A stretch of DNA of 64,000 nucleotides from Vitis vinifera (taxonomy: Eukaryota; Streptophyta; Magnoliopsida; Vitales; Vitaceae): NCBI RefSeq assembly GCF_030704535.1, contig NC_081822.1, forward strand, positions 10,781,001-10,845,000, read 5' to 3'. Below the pieces are notes generated by a model. It searched no databases. It was not told where the DNA came from and saw only the letters and a program-made list of their open reading frames with translations. Both the position numbers and the translations under genes were made by a program. Shown in pieces: positions 23,849-35,605 of the stretch (positions are counted from its first letter, which is position 1; every line of letters starts with the position of its first letter).

Positions 23849-25689
23849 GAAAACTACGCCTTACTTCTACTGCAGATTTGAACAAACAAAGCCTTGCTCA
23901 ATTCAAAAGGCTGAAGCCTCAAATGCAACAAAATAAATAAATAAATAAATAATCCTGTCCTCCGTTTGGTAGCCTGGAAAGGGGAAGAAAATTGAAGAAT
24001 AATATTTTGGACCTCAGGCTCTCCAACCAAATATTTTAAATAAATAAGTTCAACGAAGGTCTCAATTCTTCCATCGCTCACACTTTCTCAACAACTAAAC
24101 AGAGCACTAAAGTTGAAGATAACCAACCCTAATGACGAAAATAAAAACCCTCAGAACTCACATCAACATTCATCATAAAAAATAATGAAAAAACAAAAGT
24201 AAAAAAGAACAATTCAAACATCCTGAATGACTAGAAGCAAAATGACTGGAAACAAAAAATTACCGAAAATTTTACCCAAAAGACCTTACATTTGAGTATA
24301 AATATGGAGAAAAAAAAAAAAGAAGCGAAAATCGATCCGTAAAGTCAAACCCTAACACAAAAATTTCGAAGAATCGAATTGATAGGTTAGTAGTGCCAGC
24401 TCACCTCCAACCAACGTAAAGTTAGGGTTTCGGCGGTATGGATCCAATGAAAGGCAACAAAGCTGGAAGGGGATCTGTGGGTGAATTGGATTGGATCGAA
24501 TCCGAACGGATCGGATCTGCTAGTTTTTCGTTTTTATCTGTTTCCTTGACTTCTCGGAATATGAGAAGCAGTTCCGCTTTCGGATCCTCTCCAGTTGTCT
24601 TCCCCAGCCCAATAGGTATCAGCCATTTGGCAGCTCTTCGCTTTCATTTCCTGAGCTTATATCAACCTTAAAATATGAAATCTGGCACAAGGGAAATTAT
24701 GTAATTTTTTTTTTCAGTTAATAATATTTATATATAAGTTACTATTATTTTTTTATTTTTAAAAACATAAAATATGTTTAAGGTGTTTATAAATTATAAT
24801 TTTATTAAAATATGAATGTTAATTGGTATTAAATTTTGTATTTTTATTAACACTTGGATGTCATTGGATATTAAATTTATTTATTTTTACTTGTGAAAAT
24901 ATTTATAAAATTAATGATGGTGTTTCTTTTTATTTTATCTATATGATTAAAATAATATTAAGGAAAATTAACAAAACTTAAAAAGAAAAAGGTAGAATAT
25001 TCTTCCATATCAATTTAGCATAATAATATAATAATCTGCTATAATTTAGCATACCAATACACTAGTCATTTGCTGCAATTTCACATACTTATACTAATAT
25101 AATATTAGATTTTTTGAGATATTTTTAGGTTTTTTATTATTTTGATTAATGGGGAAATTAAAATAAATTGATACTGATTGATTGTCATGGAAAATGAAGG
25201 GAATGGATAAGGTTTTTTAGGTTTTTATTTTTTTATTTGAATGAAAAAATGCAAAATAAATTGATAATTGGATGAAGTGAAAAAATAATTTGAATGATAA
25301 ACAAATAGAATGAATTGAATAGCATGTGGATGGGTAAACGTATATAAAGATAATTAATTAATACAAATTGGTATGTATAAAAAGTCTTATAAAGGAAATG
25401 AATTGATATAAATGGGCAGGTAACAAAAGCCACTACGAAATAAATGGATATGAATGAGTATTTCCAAAAGGCAGCCATGTGAAATGAAATGGTGTAAAAA
25501 AGGGTTTTTTTCAATGATAAATATAAAATAAATAAATAACAATTCTTAATAATTATTTTGACAAATAAGCATTCATAACAAATCAATTAAAATAAATAAA
25601 TTTTAAATTTTTAAAAATTAAAATAATAGTTAAAATAATAATATATTATTATCATGGGTATTAAATACACATTAAAGAAAAATTCCTCT

Positions 25690-26022
25690 TTAAATTTTGG
25701 ATTAAAAAAATAAATTAATTCAAAACATTTTTTTATTTATTTGACTTTTATCTAAATTTATTTTTTATTGAATAAATTAAAAATGAAAACTTAAATTATA
25801 ATAAGTTTTTTTAAAGAGAATCATTATCTAAATCAAGTTTTTTTTTTAAATAATAATAATAATTTTTATTTTTTCTTTAAAAATTAGATCGAGGAAGATA
25901 AATTAATTTGAAACCATTTTTTTGTATTTATTTAATTTTTTTCTAAATTATTTTTTATTTTAAAAGTGAAAACTTAAATTGTGATAAGTTTTTTTTAAAG
26001 AGAATCTTATCTAAATCAAGTT

Positions 26023-26025
<3 letters not shown>
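25690..26025. repeat. Imperfect tandem duplication, ~182 bp unit
   Basis: GAAAACTTAAATT-type blocks followed by AAGTTTTTTTAAAGAGAATC recur about 182 bases apart (first at 25786, second at 25968). Each is preceded by a matching AAATTAATTxxAAAxCATTTTTTT block. A third, weaker partial copy may follow the (AT)n run near 26050. Confidence 0.7.
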
Positions 26026-26053
<28 letters not shown>

Positions 26054-26567
26054 ATAAATTTTCTAAAAATGAAATATTATTTAAATTAAATTATAGGTTG
26101 TCCAAAAATATTATATAATTAATTAAATAAAATAATGATGGATGCAACGGTAAATAAGTGAGATGAGTATAGATAATAAATCACTAATATAGCCTATAAA
26201 AAATAGGTCCATTACATAAATATGTTGATTAAATATATAGTTACGTTCTAATTCAAATTAATCATGTAAACAATAAAATATAGGATGGTTTGATCAAATA
26301 TTGAGATTTTTTGTGTGAAGCAGAGTTTCATTGTAAATTGTTTAAAGGTTGATGCTAAATATTGCAGTTGTAACTAAAATCACTTATTATGTTGATTGTG
26401 GGTATCATAATAATAAAGTTGAGTATATTGTAATAAAATATTATTATTTTTAAATACTAATAAAAGGGATAATTTGAAGCATAAATAAAAGAAAAAAATG
26501 GTTGTACGTACAAATTTCATAAAGTCCATGTAAGTAAAATAATAGAAAAATATGTGAATTAAAAATT

Positions 26568-26785
26568 TATTAAAATTAATAATTGCGGGATTCAATTTCA
26601 ATGTTAATTTTATTTATAAAAAAAATTCCCTATAATTCTTTTGTTTCGATCACAATCCAAATAAAAATGTTTTCTTTTTATTATTAAAATTAATAATTAT
26701 GGGATTCAATTTCAAAGTTAATTTTATATTAAAAAAATATTCTTCCTAAAATGATTTTGTTTTATCACAATCCAACAAATGATAA
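26568..26785. repeat. Imperfect tandem duplication, ~113 bp unit
   Basis: ATTAAAATTAATAATT followed by GGGATTCAATTTCAA occurs at about 26568 and again at about 26682. Both copies continue to a matching ATCACAATCCAA. It is non-coding. Confidence 0.8.
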
Positions 26786-27747
26786 TAATAATTTTTTTTT
26801 TAAAAGTCAAATAAAGGCTTAAAGTGAAGAGAGTTGTTTTTTTTTGCATAAGTTAGTTAGCTTTTATTACAGGTGAAACTAGAGAATTAAACTTGGAATT
26901 TCAAAAGATTTAGTTGTTTAATTTAAAAAATTTAGTTCTTTAAATATTGTAATTTGCGTATTTACCAAGGAAATATGAATTTGTCTAATAAAATATTTAT
27001 TTATTTTTATTATCTTTTAATTATAACGAATAGATTTAATTTTATTCGTAAGATTAAATTAATCTTGTAACTTTTCAAAATTTATGACGTATTACGTATT
27101 AAATGTGTGTAACCCAATATTTATTGAAATTTTGTTGAATTAGAAAGCCACAATTTTGAAGATGAATATAATGAAATTTTTTTTGATGTGATATTTTTAT
27201 ATATATTTGATAAAAAATATAAAATTTATATTAAAATTATTAACAAGTTTATTTTTATTAATTTATCTAAAAGATGAGTTAATTTCTTATACTTAACTCG
27301 TATTTTTTAAAAATAAATTTATTTATTTTTACATTTAACTCGCTTTTATTTTTCTATACCAAAAATTAAAATTTTTTTTTCTAAGAGACTAATTTTATTT
27401 TTATTTCAAAATTGCTATTAGGCATGCGAAAGAGCCCCGCAATGCGGCGTTGGAACTGCTTGATAGGAGTGCTCCCATCGTACGGTCCAAGTTTCAGATG
27501 GCCTCCCTCGTTGGAGGCCCGAGCCTGGAAAATCTCCCCCATCAAACGGTGTTTACAAGGTTGACCATTTAAGGATTCTTTGGTAATTCAACTTAACTTG
27601 ACTGCAATTCCAAATCTACCCTCTGAACCCTTGTGGCCGCGAGGCATCCACAGTCCCCACACAAACAGCTAACAAAAAGCCTAAAATCCCAAAACCCCAC
27701 TCGTTTCCACTAAGGCTCACGATCAAGAAGAGTCGCCGATCGTTACG

Positions 27748-30700
27748 ATGGGAACCCTTGGAAAAGCTATCTACACTGTCGGATTCTGGATTCGGGAGAC
27801 CGGCCAGGCCATTGATCGTCTCGGTTGCCGTCTCCAAGGAAATTACTACTTCCTAGAACAAAGTAAGCCTCTTTCCCCCATTTCTAACCCTAGATCCCAT
27901 TTCTTTCTCCGCTTAATCCTTGTGGTCTACGCATTTATCTTGCGAAATCCTTGATTTTTGTATCATTAGTTAGATCGAGTAGCGTTTTGGATGATATCGA
28001 ATTCACATTTCTAGAAATTAAGTACAGTTTTAATGTTAATGCTGCATTGTTTGGGGTTATCATGTGCACAGAAAAGATATGAGAATTTGCGTAAAAAAAA
28101 TGCAACAAAACAGATAATCGTAGTTAGAGAACATCTGAAGGTACTGTTTGGTTCCTGGAAAGTGTGACGGATAAGAAAAGGGAGCGCAGAAAGGAGAGGA
28201 AAGGAAAAGGGGAGGTGATAATATACAGGTTTAAGTCTCGCTTATCGAAAAAAAAGGAAAGTTCAGATCTCACAAATATTTTTCTTCTGCATTCATATTT
28301 TCCACAGCCTAACGCAACTTGATATCCTTTCCAATTCTTTCCCTTTTCCCACTGCTGGGAAGACCCAGACAAATAAAAGGAAAGGATTGCAAAGACTCAG
28401 GCAATTCTCTTCCAATTAAAATGGATTGGTAAAGCAAGATTTTTGCAGTCAGTAGAGACCAGTGATGGTGATGATTTTAGCTGGCTGATAATGGAGGGAT
28501 ATAGGTACAGCGCTGAAATTTGAAGTGTTAATTAGGTTCGGTTCTAATTAAATGCATGGAATGTGATTTTGGGAAGACAATTATCTGAGGTGTGGTGATG
28601 GTTGAGACTGATGGCCACACCATTTCTCTGGATTGAAGGCAACTGCCCTCAAATTTAGATTTTAACAATTAAAATATGTTTGCTTATTGGAATGGTTTTG
28701 ATAACTTAGCCTGTTATCATCCTAGACCTTCATATTTTGCATCTTCCATTTCCATGTGTATGAAGACTAGTAGCTTTGACACTAGCCCAGAACCTCATAG
28801 TTTGATATCTTTATCCAGAATTCATTGAAACACAGTAAGGTTACAAAGCATGTTAATTGTTTGCTATAAATCTATTGGCGTCCAAATGCTGTAGAACGCA
28901 AGCCAAAATTGTATGGTTAGATTTCATTGTGTTGTGTCCCCCTGAATTAATTATTCTGTCTATTTGGGTAGCATCCATTTGTTTGTTTGTTTGTTTTGTT
29001 TTTTTTTTCAATCGCGATTAGTGGAAAGTTTAAGGGATTTTTCTTAGTTGGCACGAGGGAATTGGGTTTGTAGTTTACATCTATCGTGCGCTTGGCCTAA
29101 ACCCTTGTTCTAGTTCTATTTTACCCTTTCATGCCCTTGTTGGGCTACTTTGCATGTCTATAATACAACATAGTTTGTTTCTTCATTCAGTTTACATTGG
29201 GATTCAAGTTGGGTTGGTTTCTTTTGCTTTCTATCACCAAGTTATAGTTTCATCTTACTTTTTTTTTGTTTCAGTATCTAGGCATCGGACTCTCATGAAC
29301 TTATTTGACAAAGCGCCAATTGTTGATAAGGATGCATTTGTGGCTCCAAGTGCTTCTATCATTGGAGATGTTCAAGTGGGACGAGGGTCATCCATTTGGT
29401 ATGGGTGTGTTTTGAGAGGTAAGATGCTTTGGTCAAAGCTGGGTGTTTGATGATGCATGCAATGGTTTACATGTGGGACTCAATGTTTTTTTTTCCCATG
29501 AATTTATGTTTAGTGCTAGCTTTGTTGATAGATTGAGTACTTTAACTTGGGGAATGTACAACTGGAAAGATGAGTTTTGTGGCTGAATCCATGCTCTGAA
29601 AATTCAAAAGCTTGCATATAATATCCTGGAAATATTTTTTATGGATAGGTGATGTGAACAGCATCAGTGTTGGATCTGGAACTAATATACAGGATAACTC
29701 CCTTGTGCACGTGGCAAAATCTAATCTAAGTGGGAAGGTGTTACCAACTATCATTGGGGACAACGTCACTGTAGGTGAGTGACATGGCTGTGTTTTCTAT
29801 CACTTGCATGTCAAATGCCTTGCTTTAGTTTTTGTCTGAAATTCTTAGTGTTACTATTTAGAATTTCAAACCACGCAGGTCACAGTGCCGTTTTACATGG
29901 CTGTACCGTTGAGGATGAGGCCTTTGTTGGGATGGGAGCAACTTTGCTTGATGGGTCGATTGTTGAGAAGCATGCCATGGTTGCAGCTGGAGCCCTTGTG
30001 AGACAGAACACAAGAATTCCCTGTGGGGAGGTATGTTTGGGTGTGGGTTTGTGTGTATGTGTGCGCGTGCATGTGCATGTACATATGTGTGTGTGCATGT
30101 GCCCATTCAATTGTGCATGCATGCATCTGTGTCTTTCTGTGTGAGCATGGAAGATTCCTGGTGCTCATTTTGCTTGGTTAAAGTATTTTTTTTTGATAGA
30201 TAAAGAAAATTTATTAATGATAAAAGAAGGCATACACGATATGTACAAAGTAACCAGAAGGCCTAAAAAAGTAGCGCGAAGACATAAAAACCAGCATATG
30301 TGCCCTACATAGAGTCTAACCAAACAACAAATTCTAACATCGACAAGGAATAGTCCCCAATGTACAATTTAACCCATTCCCCAAAAAGGTTCAAAAAAGA
30401 ATTTTTAATTGTTTGATCTAAAGCTTTTACAATCATCGAAGGCTCTCTTATTTCTCTCCCTCCATATGGTCCAGAATACGCATAACAAAGCAACCTTCCA
30501 AGCCTTTTTTCTTTCTTTCCCAATAGAAGAACCACCCTATCTTAAGAGAAATCCCCTAATTGAAGAGTGCATCACCCATTGTACATAGAATAAATCAAAA
30601 ACCAATTGCCACAAATTGCATGCTTTCTTGTAATGAAGGAGAAGATGATCACCCATTTCTTCATCTTCTTTACACACATAACATCTATTAGGAATCCTCC

Positions 30701-33025
30701 TACCCTTCCTTTTGAGTTGCCCTAGAGGTAAAATCCTAGCCCATGTAGCTTCCCAAACAAAGAAGCTAATTCTCACTAGTACCCAAGAATTCCAAACTAT
30801 ATCATGAGGGAAAGGCTCGACTTTCCTACTAGCCAAAGAGGAATAGAAAGACTTAACTAAGAGATTACCCTTTAACCCCAACCACATCATAGTATCCTCA
30901 GAGCCTGCCTTAATGGAGTGGTCATACAATCTCCTAAAGAATACATCCACCTCCTCGAGTTCCTAGTCATGTAACTGTCTAGCAAATGGAGGCTTTGACT
31001 ACCACCATCCCAGACGTCAACCACCCATGCATCTTTTGAGGATGATATAGAATAGAGAGCCGGAAACAATTTCCTCAATAGTGTGTCTCCACACCACTTT
31101 TTTATCTAGAACTTCACCCTATAGTTGGATCCAACCTTGAACCTTGTTCTATCCTTGAGCACCTCCCATCCACCTTTGATAGTCTTACATATACCCACAC
31201 CATACCTCTCTCTCACTTCTTTAGTGCACCACCCCCCTTCCTCCTACTCGTAGTTTCCTAAAATTACCCATTTCCAAAAGGGATTCCTTTCATTCATAAA
31301 TCTCTTAGACCATTTTCCTAACATAGCCCTATTAAGAATGGATAAGTTTCTAATGCCCAAACCCCTTTTTTTGTTTTCCATGCAACAAACAAACTAGTTC
31401 ATCAAATGTGGCTTGTGAGTCAACCCCCACCCCCGGAAAAAAAATAAAAATAAAAATCCCTTTGAATCTTTTCTAGTCTCACAGCTACCATCTTCAGGAT
31501 GGAAAAGAGGGATATAAAATAAATTGGTAAATAGGACAAAGTGCCCTTTATCAAAGTCTGTCTTCCCCCCTTTGAAAGATACTCTCTCTTCTATAAAGCA
31601 AGCCTTTTTTGAAAATGTTCTTCCATTCCTTCCCAAATCCTATAGGACTTGTGAAAAGAGAGCATATGCTCAAATTTGGTCATTATGATATTTCTACATT
31701 TGTTTTCCAGGAGGTCTGTGAGCATATGCTCAAATTTGGTGTTTAAATGATCTATGAGTAAAATCCATTAGTAATTGAAGGAAAACTGTTTTTATGATAG
31801 AATAAGGATTAGAAAACTAAGTTAACTATTACCTTATAATAAATTACTGAAGCTACAAACATTTAAAAAAAATCATTGAATTGCAAATACACATTAAAAT
31901 TTGTGGCAGATATTAGTTTTCTGGTCACTGCAGTAAATGGTAAGCAAGTTTGGTTTTATTAATACTTGAGACATGGCAGATGAGGATCAGATTTTCATAG
32001 GTGAGCAGGTTCTGCATGTTGATGATGATGTGTTTTTATTGGAAATATCACCAAGCTAATAAGTGAAAGCTATTAATTCTCAAAGCCATTATAGTGGGAT
32101 GTACTGAATGGATTTCATACATGTACTAATATATATATAATTTTGACTGCCTGTACCATAATGCCTTTCAAATCCTCCTATCCATTATCCTACCTGTTCA
32201 AAGGAGTCGTCCAAGAGTGGGTTAGTTGGGGTCTCTTGAGGTTCTCAAATTTCCTATTTGGCTAGAAATTGGCAGAATTAGGTAACATAATATAATGCAG
32301 TTTATAATTTATTGTCACTTTCCCTTCAGAGAATCTGTGCCACATTTGCCTCGGATATCTGCTCACTTAAGATTTCTGAAATTTCCTATTCATCCAGGAA
32401 TTGGTACATATAGATCATGTATTGTCATATTCTTTTACTGTTTATCATTTGCTGTTGTCCATCAGCAGATTTTTTATTTTTTATTTAATTTTGCTAAATT
32501 TGAGGTTTTTGGGGTGGGGGTAGGGGGAGGGAGGGGTTGGGAAGGCACCTTTTTTGTGGTGGGCATCATAAACCTGGTTGGCGAGTCTATCCTCCCTGTT
32601 CCTACTTGGATATTTCTTCTTACTTAAGAAATTTTAATCTGGACTTAATATGAGCATCCACACAGGCTAAATCAATTACTTTATTAAACCATGAGACATA
32701 ATTAATTGATGCAAGTTAATTTATTTGTAAATTTGTATCACAGGTATGGGGAGGCAATCCAGCAAAGTTTCTGAGAAAGCTCACTGATGAAGAGATAGCT
32801 TTTATCTCCCAGTCAGCCATCAATTATTCCAACCTTGCACAGGTCCATGCAGCTGAAAATGCAAAGCCTTTTGATGAGATTGAGTTTGAGAAGGTACTTC
32901 GCAAGAAGTTTGCTCGTCGGGATGAGGACTATGACTCAATGCTTGGTGTAGTTCGTGAAACTCCACCAGAACTTATTCTTCCGGATAACATTCTGCCAGA
33001 TAAAGCACCGAAAGTTTCTCAGTGA
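27748..33025 (+). CDS. Gamma carbonic anhydrase subunit of mitochondrial complex I
   Basis: Plant gamma-CA proteins build the matrix-facing domain attached to the complex I membrane arm and are needed for its assembly. Exons: 27748-27862, 29275-29418, 29649-29774, 29879-30030, 32744-33025; 272 residues, the usual length. The N-terminal ~40 residues form an amphipathic targeting/anchor region ([20 protein letters not shown]). The left-handed beta-helix hexapeptide repeats follow, and a C-terminal helix closes the protein ([17 protein letters not shown] and on). The three zinc-ligand histidines of gamma-CAs are kept at about 107 (LVHV), 130 and 135 (GHSAVLHG), so this is the CA1/CA2 type rather than the CA-like type that lacks some of them. 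Intron 4 is 2.7 kb and contains a LINE remnant and a G-rich run. A MITE-like segment may lie in intron 1. Confidence 0.95.
28140..28378. mobile_element. Possible diverged MITE in gamma-CA intron 1
   Basis: The left end GGTACTGTTTGGTTCCTGGA resembles the termini of the elements at 49506 and 60255. The right end is only loosely complementary. Purine-rich AGGAAAGGAAAAGG blocks near the left end mirror TTTCCCTTTTCCC near the right end. No target duplication was found. The call is tentative. Confidence 0.35.
30040..30135. repeat. Alternating purine-pyrimidine (TG/CA-rich) tract
   Basis: A run of about 95 bases of GTGTGT, GCGCGTGCATG and TGCATGCATGC-type sequence that starts some 10 bases after the exon 4 donor of the carbonic anhydrase. 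Sequence of this kind can adopt Z-DNA and is prone to length change. Confidence 0.8.
30187..31655 (-). mobile_element. L1-type LINE remnant, antisense in gamma-CA intron 4
   Basis: On the minus strand the piece runs from reverse-transcriptase sequence ([12 protein letters not shown] near 31560, the conserved SKGGR block) to the zinc-binding C-terminal region ([19 protein letters not shown] near 30650, the zf-RVT Cys-His motif, and [23 protein letters not shown]). It ends in a poly-A tail read as T-run at 30187. It is 5'-truncated and carries stops and frame changes, so it is inactive. The right border is approximate. Confidence 0.85.
32511..32542 (+). other. G-quadruplex motif in gamma-CA intron 4, sense strand
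   Basis: Six G-runs of 3-5 bases (GGGG, GGGGG, GGGGG, GGG, GGGG, GGG) are separated by loops of one or two bases, about 200 bases before the exon 5 acceptor. Runs with loops this short are the strongest class of quadruplex former, and here the pre-mRNA itself is G-rich. Confidence 0.75.
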
Positions 33026-34570
33026 TGGGAGTTCCATTAGGTATTTTTTTCCCATTTTACCCCTCTTGAGCGTCGGTTTCAAGGAAAATTCGCTGTTCTG
33101 TGCAAAATTATGCAGAAGGGATTGTCGTCTTTCCCAATAATGCCAAACTTGTTTTAGGTAGAATTGCTGTTTTTTCTTTCTGGCGTTTGGCTTTACTCCC
33201 TTGCTTTTCAGAAACCATGTGTTTCTGTTTCAAGAAAAACTAATGCGACAAAGTAATATGTATGTTGATATTTTGCCTCTGTACTTCAGGTACCTGTTTC
33301 CTTGAGCTTGTTTATCTGTTTGTTTTTTAAATATCAAATCATTTCCGGAACTAATATGAACACATTCTTTTTGAATTCAAATTTATGGCTTTTGGGTTGC
33401 ATACTCTTTGATCTTATTCTGGTATGCATCCTTCCTAGACAACTAAACAATGCTGTAGGTTTTAAGTTGCTGTCACTTGCCTTGCATGTGGCATTTGCCC
33501 CTCTGGTAGGCTTGCAAATGTAACATGCTCATTCTCTTCTTAGAGGTTTTGCATCAAGAAAAAAGAAAGACAGACAAGAAATGTCAGTTTCAACTTTGGG
33601 AACAGAACATATTCTGGTGTGGTTATGGCCATTGCTCTGATCTTGAATAATTTGATCAGTGGGGCATGGTAACTGTGAAATAGCAATAAGTGAAATGAAG
33701 GACCAGAAGCATGGTTATTATGCAGCTACCACTAAATTTAAGCAGCAGTTTAGTTTTCAAGTAGAAGAGTTTGGAATTCTGCATTGCCCAACTGTTCCCA
33801 TAGTTTTCTCCTCTATATTGTATCTGGCAATTCGTTGCTGCTCTTGCAGTGAATAATCTGCTTCAGAATTATTCTGCAGGCAATGGGTTCTGTAGTGAAT
33901 TCTGAATTGTGAGCTGGTTAGTAACTGCATCAAGAATGGTAGCTATTGTGGCTAGCGCATAACTGCACTGGGAACAGGAGCCATTGTGGCTAGAGCAATG
34001 TTAATTTTTACTCTAGCTTCTAAAAGATGGATAATTCCTGCGTTATTAGGCATGCAAATTTAGGAATTTAGTTTAATCTTCATGTGGTAGTTGAAAAGCA
34101 GTATTGTGAAGTTTTTGAGCCAATTGTACTAGGGGGCATCTTGAGGTTATGTATTGCTAGGTGCATTGTTAATTTTTACTTTACAAGTGACACCAAGAAT
34201 TTTCTAGGCTATTATTGGTGTAGTGTTCATCTTTGAGGAGGATAATTCCTGCACTAATAGGGATTGCACTTGAATTTAAACCATCAGAACCCTGACTGCT
34301 TTAATCATATTGTGTCTAGGTCGGGCATGGACTTCATCTTAGGTCGGATTAAATTAGATTTGGAACATTAGATAGAAAAACCTGGTAGAGCCAGCGCCTA
34401 AGACCTGCTGCCCCGCCCCTACATCCCGCACATGATGACAGTCAGGTGTCCTAGTTTAGGGACATATCATGTAATGTTGGAACTGATAGTTTACAATCTT
34501 CATTGTGAACCTAAGTTGACAAGGTCTATGTATTGTAAAGCTATAGAAGCCCTAAACTGAGTCTCATAAT
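33026..34570. other. 3' flank of gamma-CA and spacer
   Basis: The 3' UTR is followed by spacer. Two old repeats are visible. AACTGCA...GCCATTGTGGCTAG-type units at about 33920 and 33961 are roughly 40 bases apart. A longer pair begins GTTAATTTTTACT near 34001 and 34168 and continues to GATAATTCCTGC. No coding frame is supported. Confidence 0.5.
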
Positions 34571-35118
34571 CATGGTTCAAAGTTTCAAATATCGAATCCT
34601 AACTCGGCAAGTCCCGAGGCACATTGGTTGGAGTATTTTGGATCAGTATCAGATGATATGCATCATGTCCTACATAAAAAAATCTTAAAAGACAAATAAA
34701 AACCTTAGAAAAAATAATTATAATTAGATGGACTTAACAAGTTAACACTATAAAATTTAATATGATCTAAATAATTATAAATGCATGCCTTAGAATTAGT
34801 TTATGATTTAAGAATATTTTTTTTAAAACACCATCATATCTACTTTTACACCAAATACCAATTTTTAAGAGTGGTATATCTAAAAAAAAAAAGAATGAAA
34901 ATGATAAAAGGTGATTGTTGAAAATAATTATTTTGAAGATGAATTAGTGTGAATTTTGTGTTGTAACTTTGGGTTGTATCATGAGTTAGTCAAGCGATTC
35001 ATATTTGAGTCGAAACCGAGGTTATTATTGAACCACATGATACAAACTCGAGTATCGAACTCATAGCGGTCATGATTGAGATGGATACATATTGGTGTTG
35101 GTCGATACTTGAACCACG
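34571..35118. mobile_element. Non-autonomous hAT-like DNA element with 8 bp target duplication
   Basis: An exact 8-base direct repeat CTCATAAT lies at 34563-34570 and 35119-35126. The 548 bp between begin CATGGTTCAAAG and end CTTGAACCACG, whose complement is CGTGGTTCAAG, so the termini are inverted repeats of about 10 bases. An 8 bp target duplication with short termini is the hallmark of hAT elements. There is no transposase frame, so it depends on another element. The exact duplication suggests a fairly young insertion. Confidence 0.8.
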
Positions 35119-35336
35119 CTCATAATGTTTTGAAGTTTGGAGAAAACAAGGTTAAGTTCTCTCATGAAACATCAATCGGTGTCACTTAACCTACCATGTT
35201 CCATCTAAGATCCCAAACTTCTTTTTGTGTTGTTTTGTTTCATTTTTTGATAAGTGAATATATATATATTTATTTATTTATTTTTTATTTTTGTCTTGTT
35301 TTCTTTTTTGGATAAGTAGATATATTTATAATTAAA

Positions 35337-35389
35337 AATTATACACTTAAGTACTTATCAAAAAAAAAAAAAATTATACACTTAAGTAC
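35337..35389. repeat. 18 bp direct repeat flanking a minute poly-A insert
   Basis: AATTATACACTTAAGTAC occurs at 35337-35354 and 35372-35389. The 17 bases between are TTATC followed by a run of A. This is the structure left by an extremely 5'-truncated retroposon: tail only, flanked by its target-site duplication. Confidence 0.65.
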
Positions 35390-35569
35390 ACATGGATATC
35401 AAAATGCATAGCATGGAGGGAAAACACAAAATACTACTCCCTTTGTCATCTAGATCTCACCTAATCTATAAAATCAATTAATGGCATTGATCCTTTTGCT
35501 ATGTACATCTTAACCCATAAGAAAAAGCTTCTCAAGAAGTAGCTCTTCAACAATTGAATCGGTTGCTTC

Positions 35570-35570
<1 letters not shown>

Positions 35571-35605
<35 letters not shown>

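Larger units (their letters stand above)
24450..27747. other. AT-rich divergent spacer between RER1 and gamma carbonic anhydrase
   Basis: The ends hold the two promoters. The middle (24700-27400) is extremely A/T-rich and carries two imperfect tandem duplications, listed separately, plus an (AT)n run at 26028-26050. Near 27499-27518 the GC-richer proximal promoter of the carbonic anhydrase contains a perfect 7 bp stem, GGCCTCC and its complement, around a 6-base loop. Frames here are short and featureless. Confidence 0.5.

Noticed and set aside
24438-24671. Plus-strand frame starting MDPMKGNKAG
   Set aside because: It lies over the RER1 leader and promoter on the other strand and shows no family resemblance.
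29858-30168. Minus-strand frames rich in His-Thr-Cys
   Set aside because: They arise from the TG/CA alternating tract and the antisense of a gamma-CA exon.
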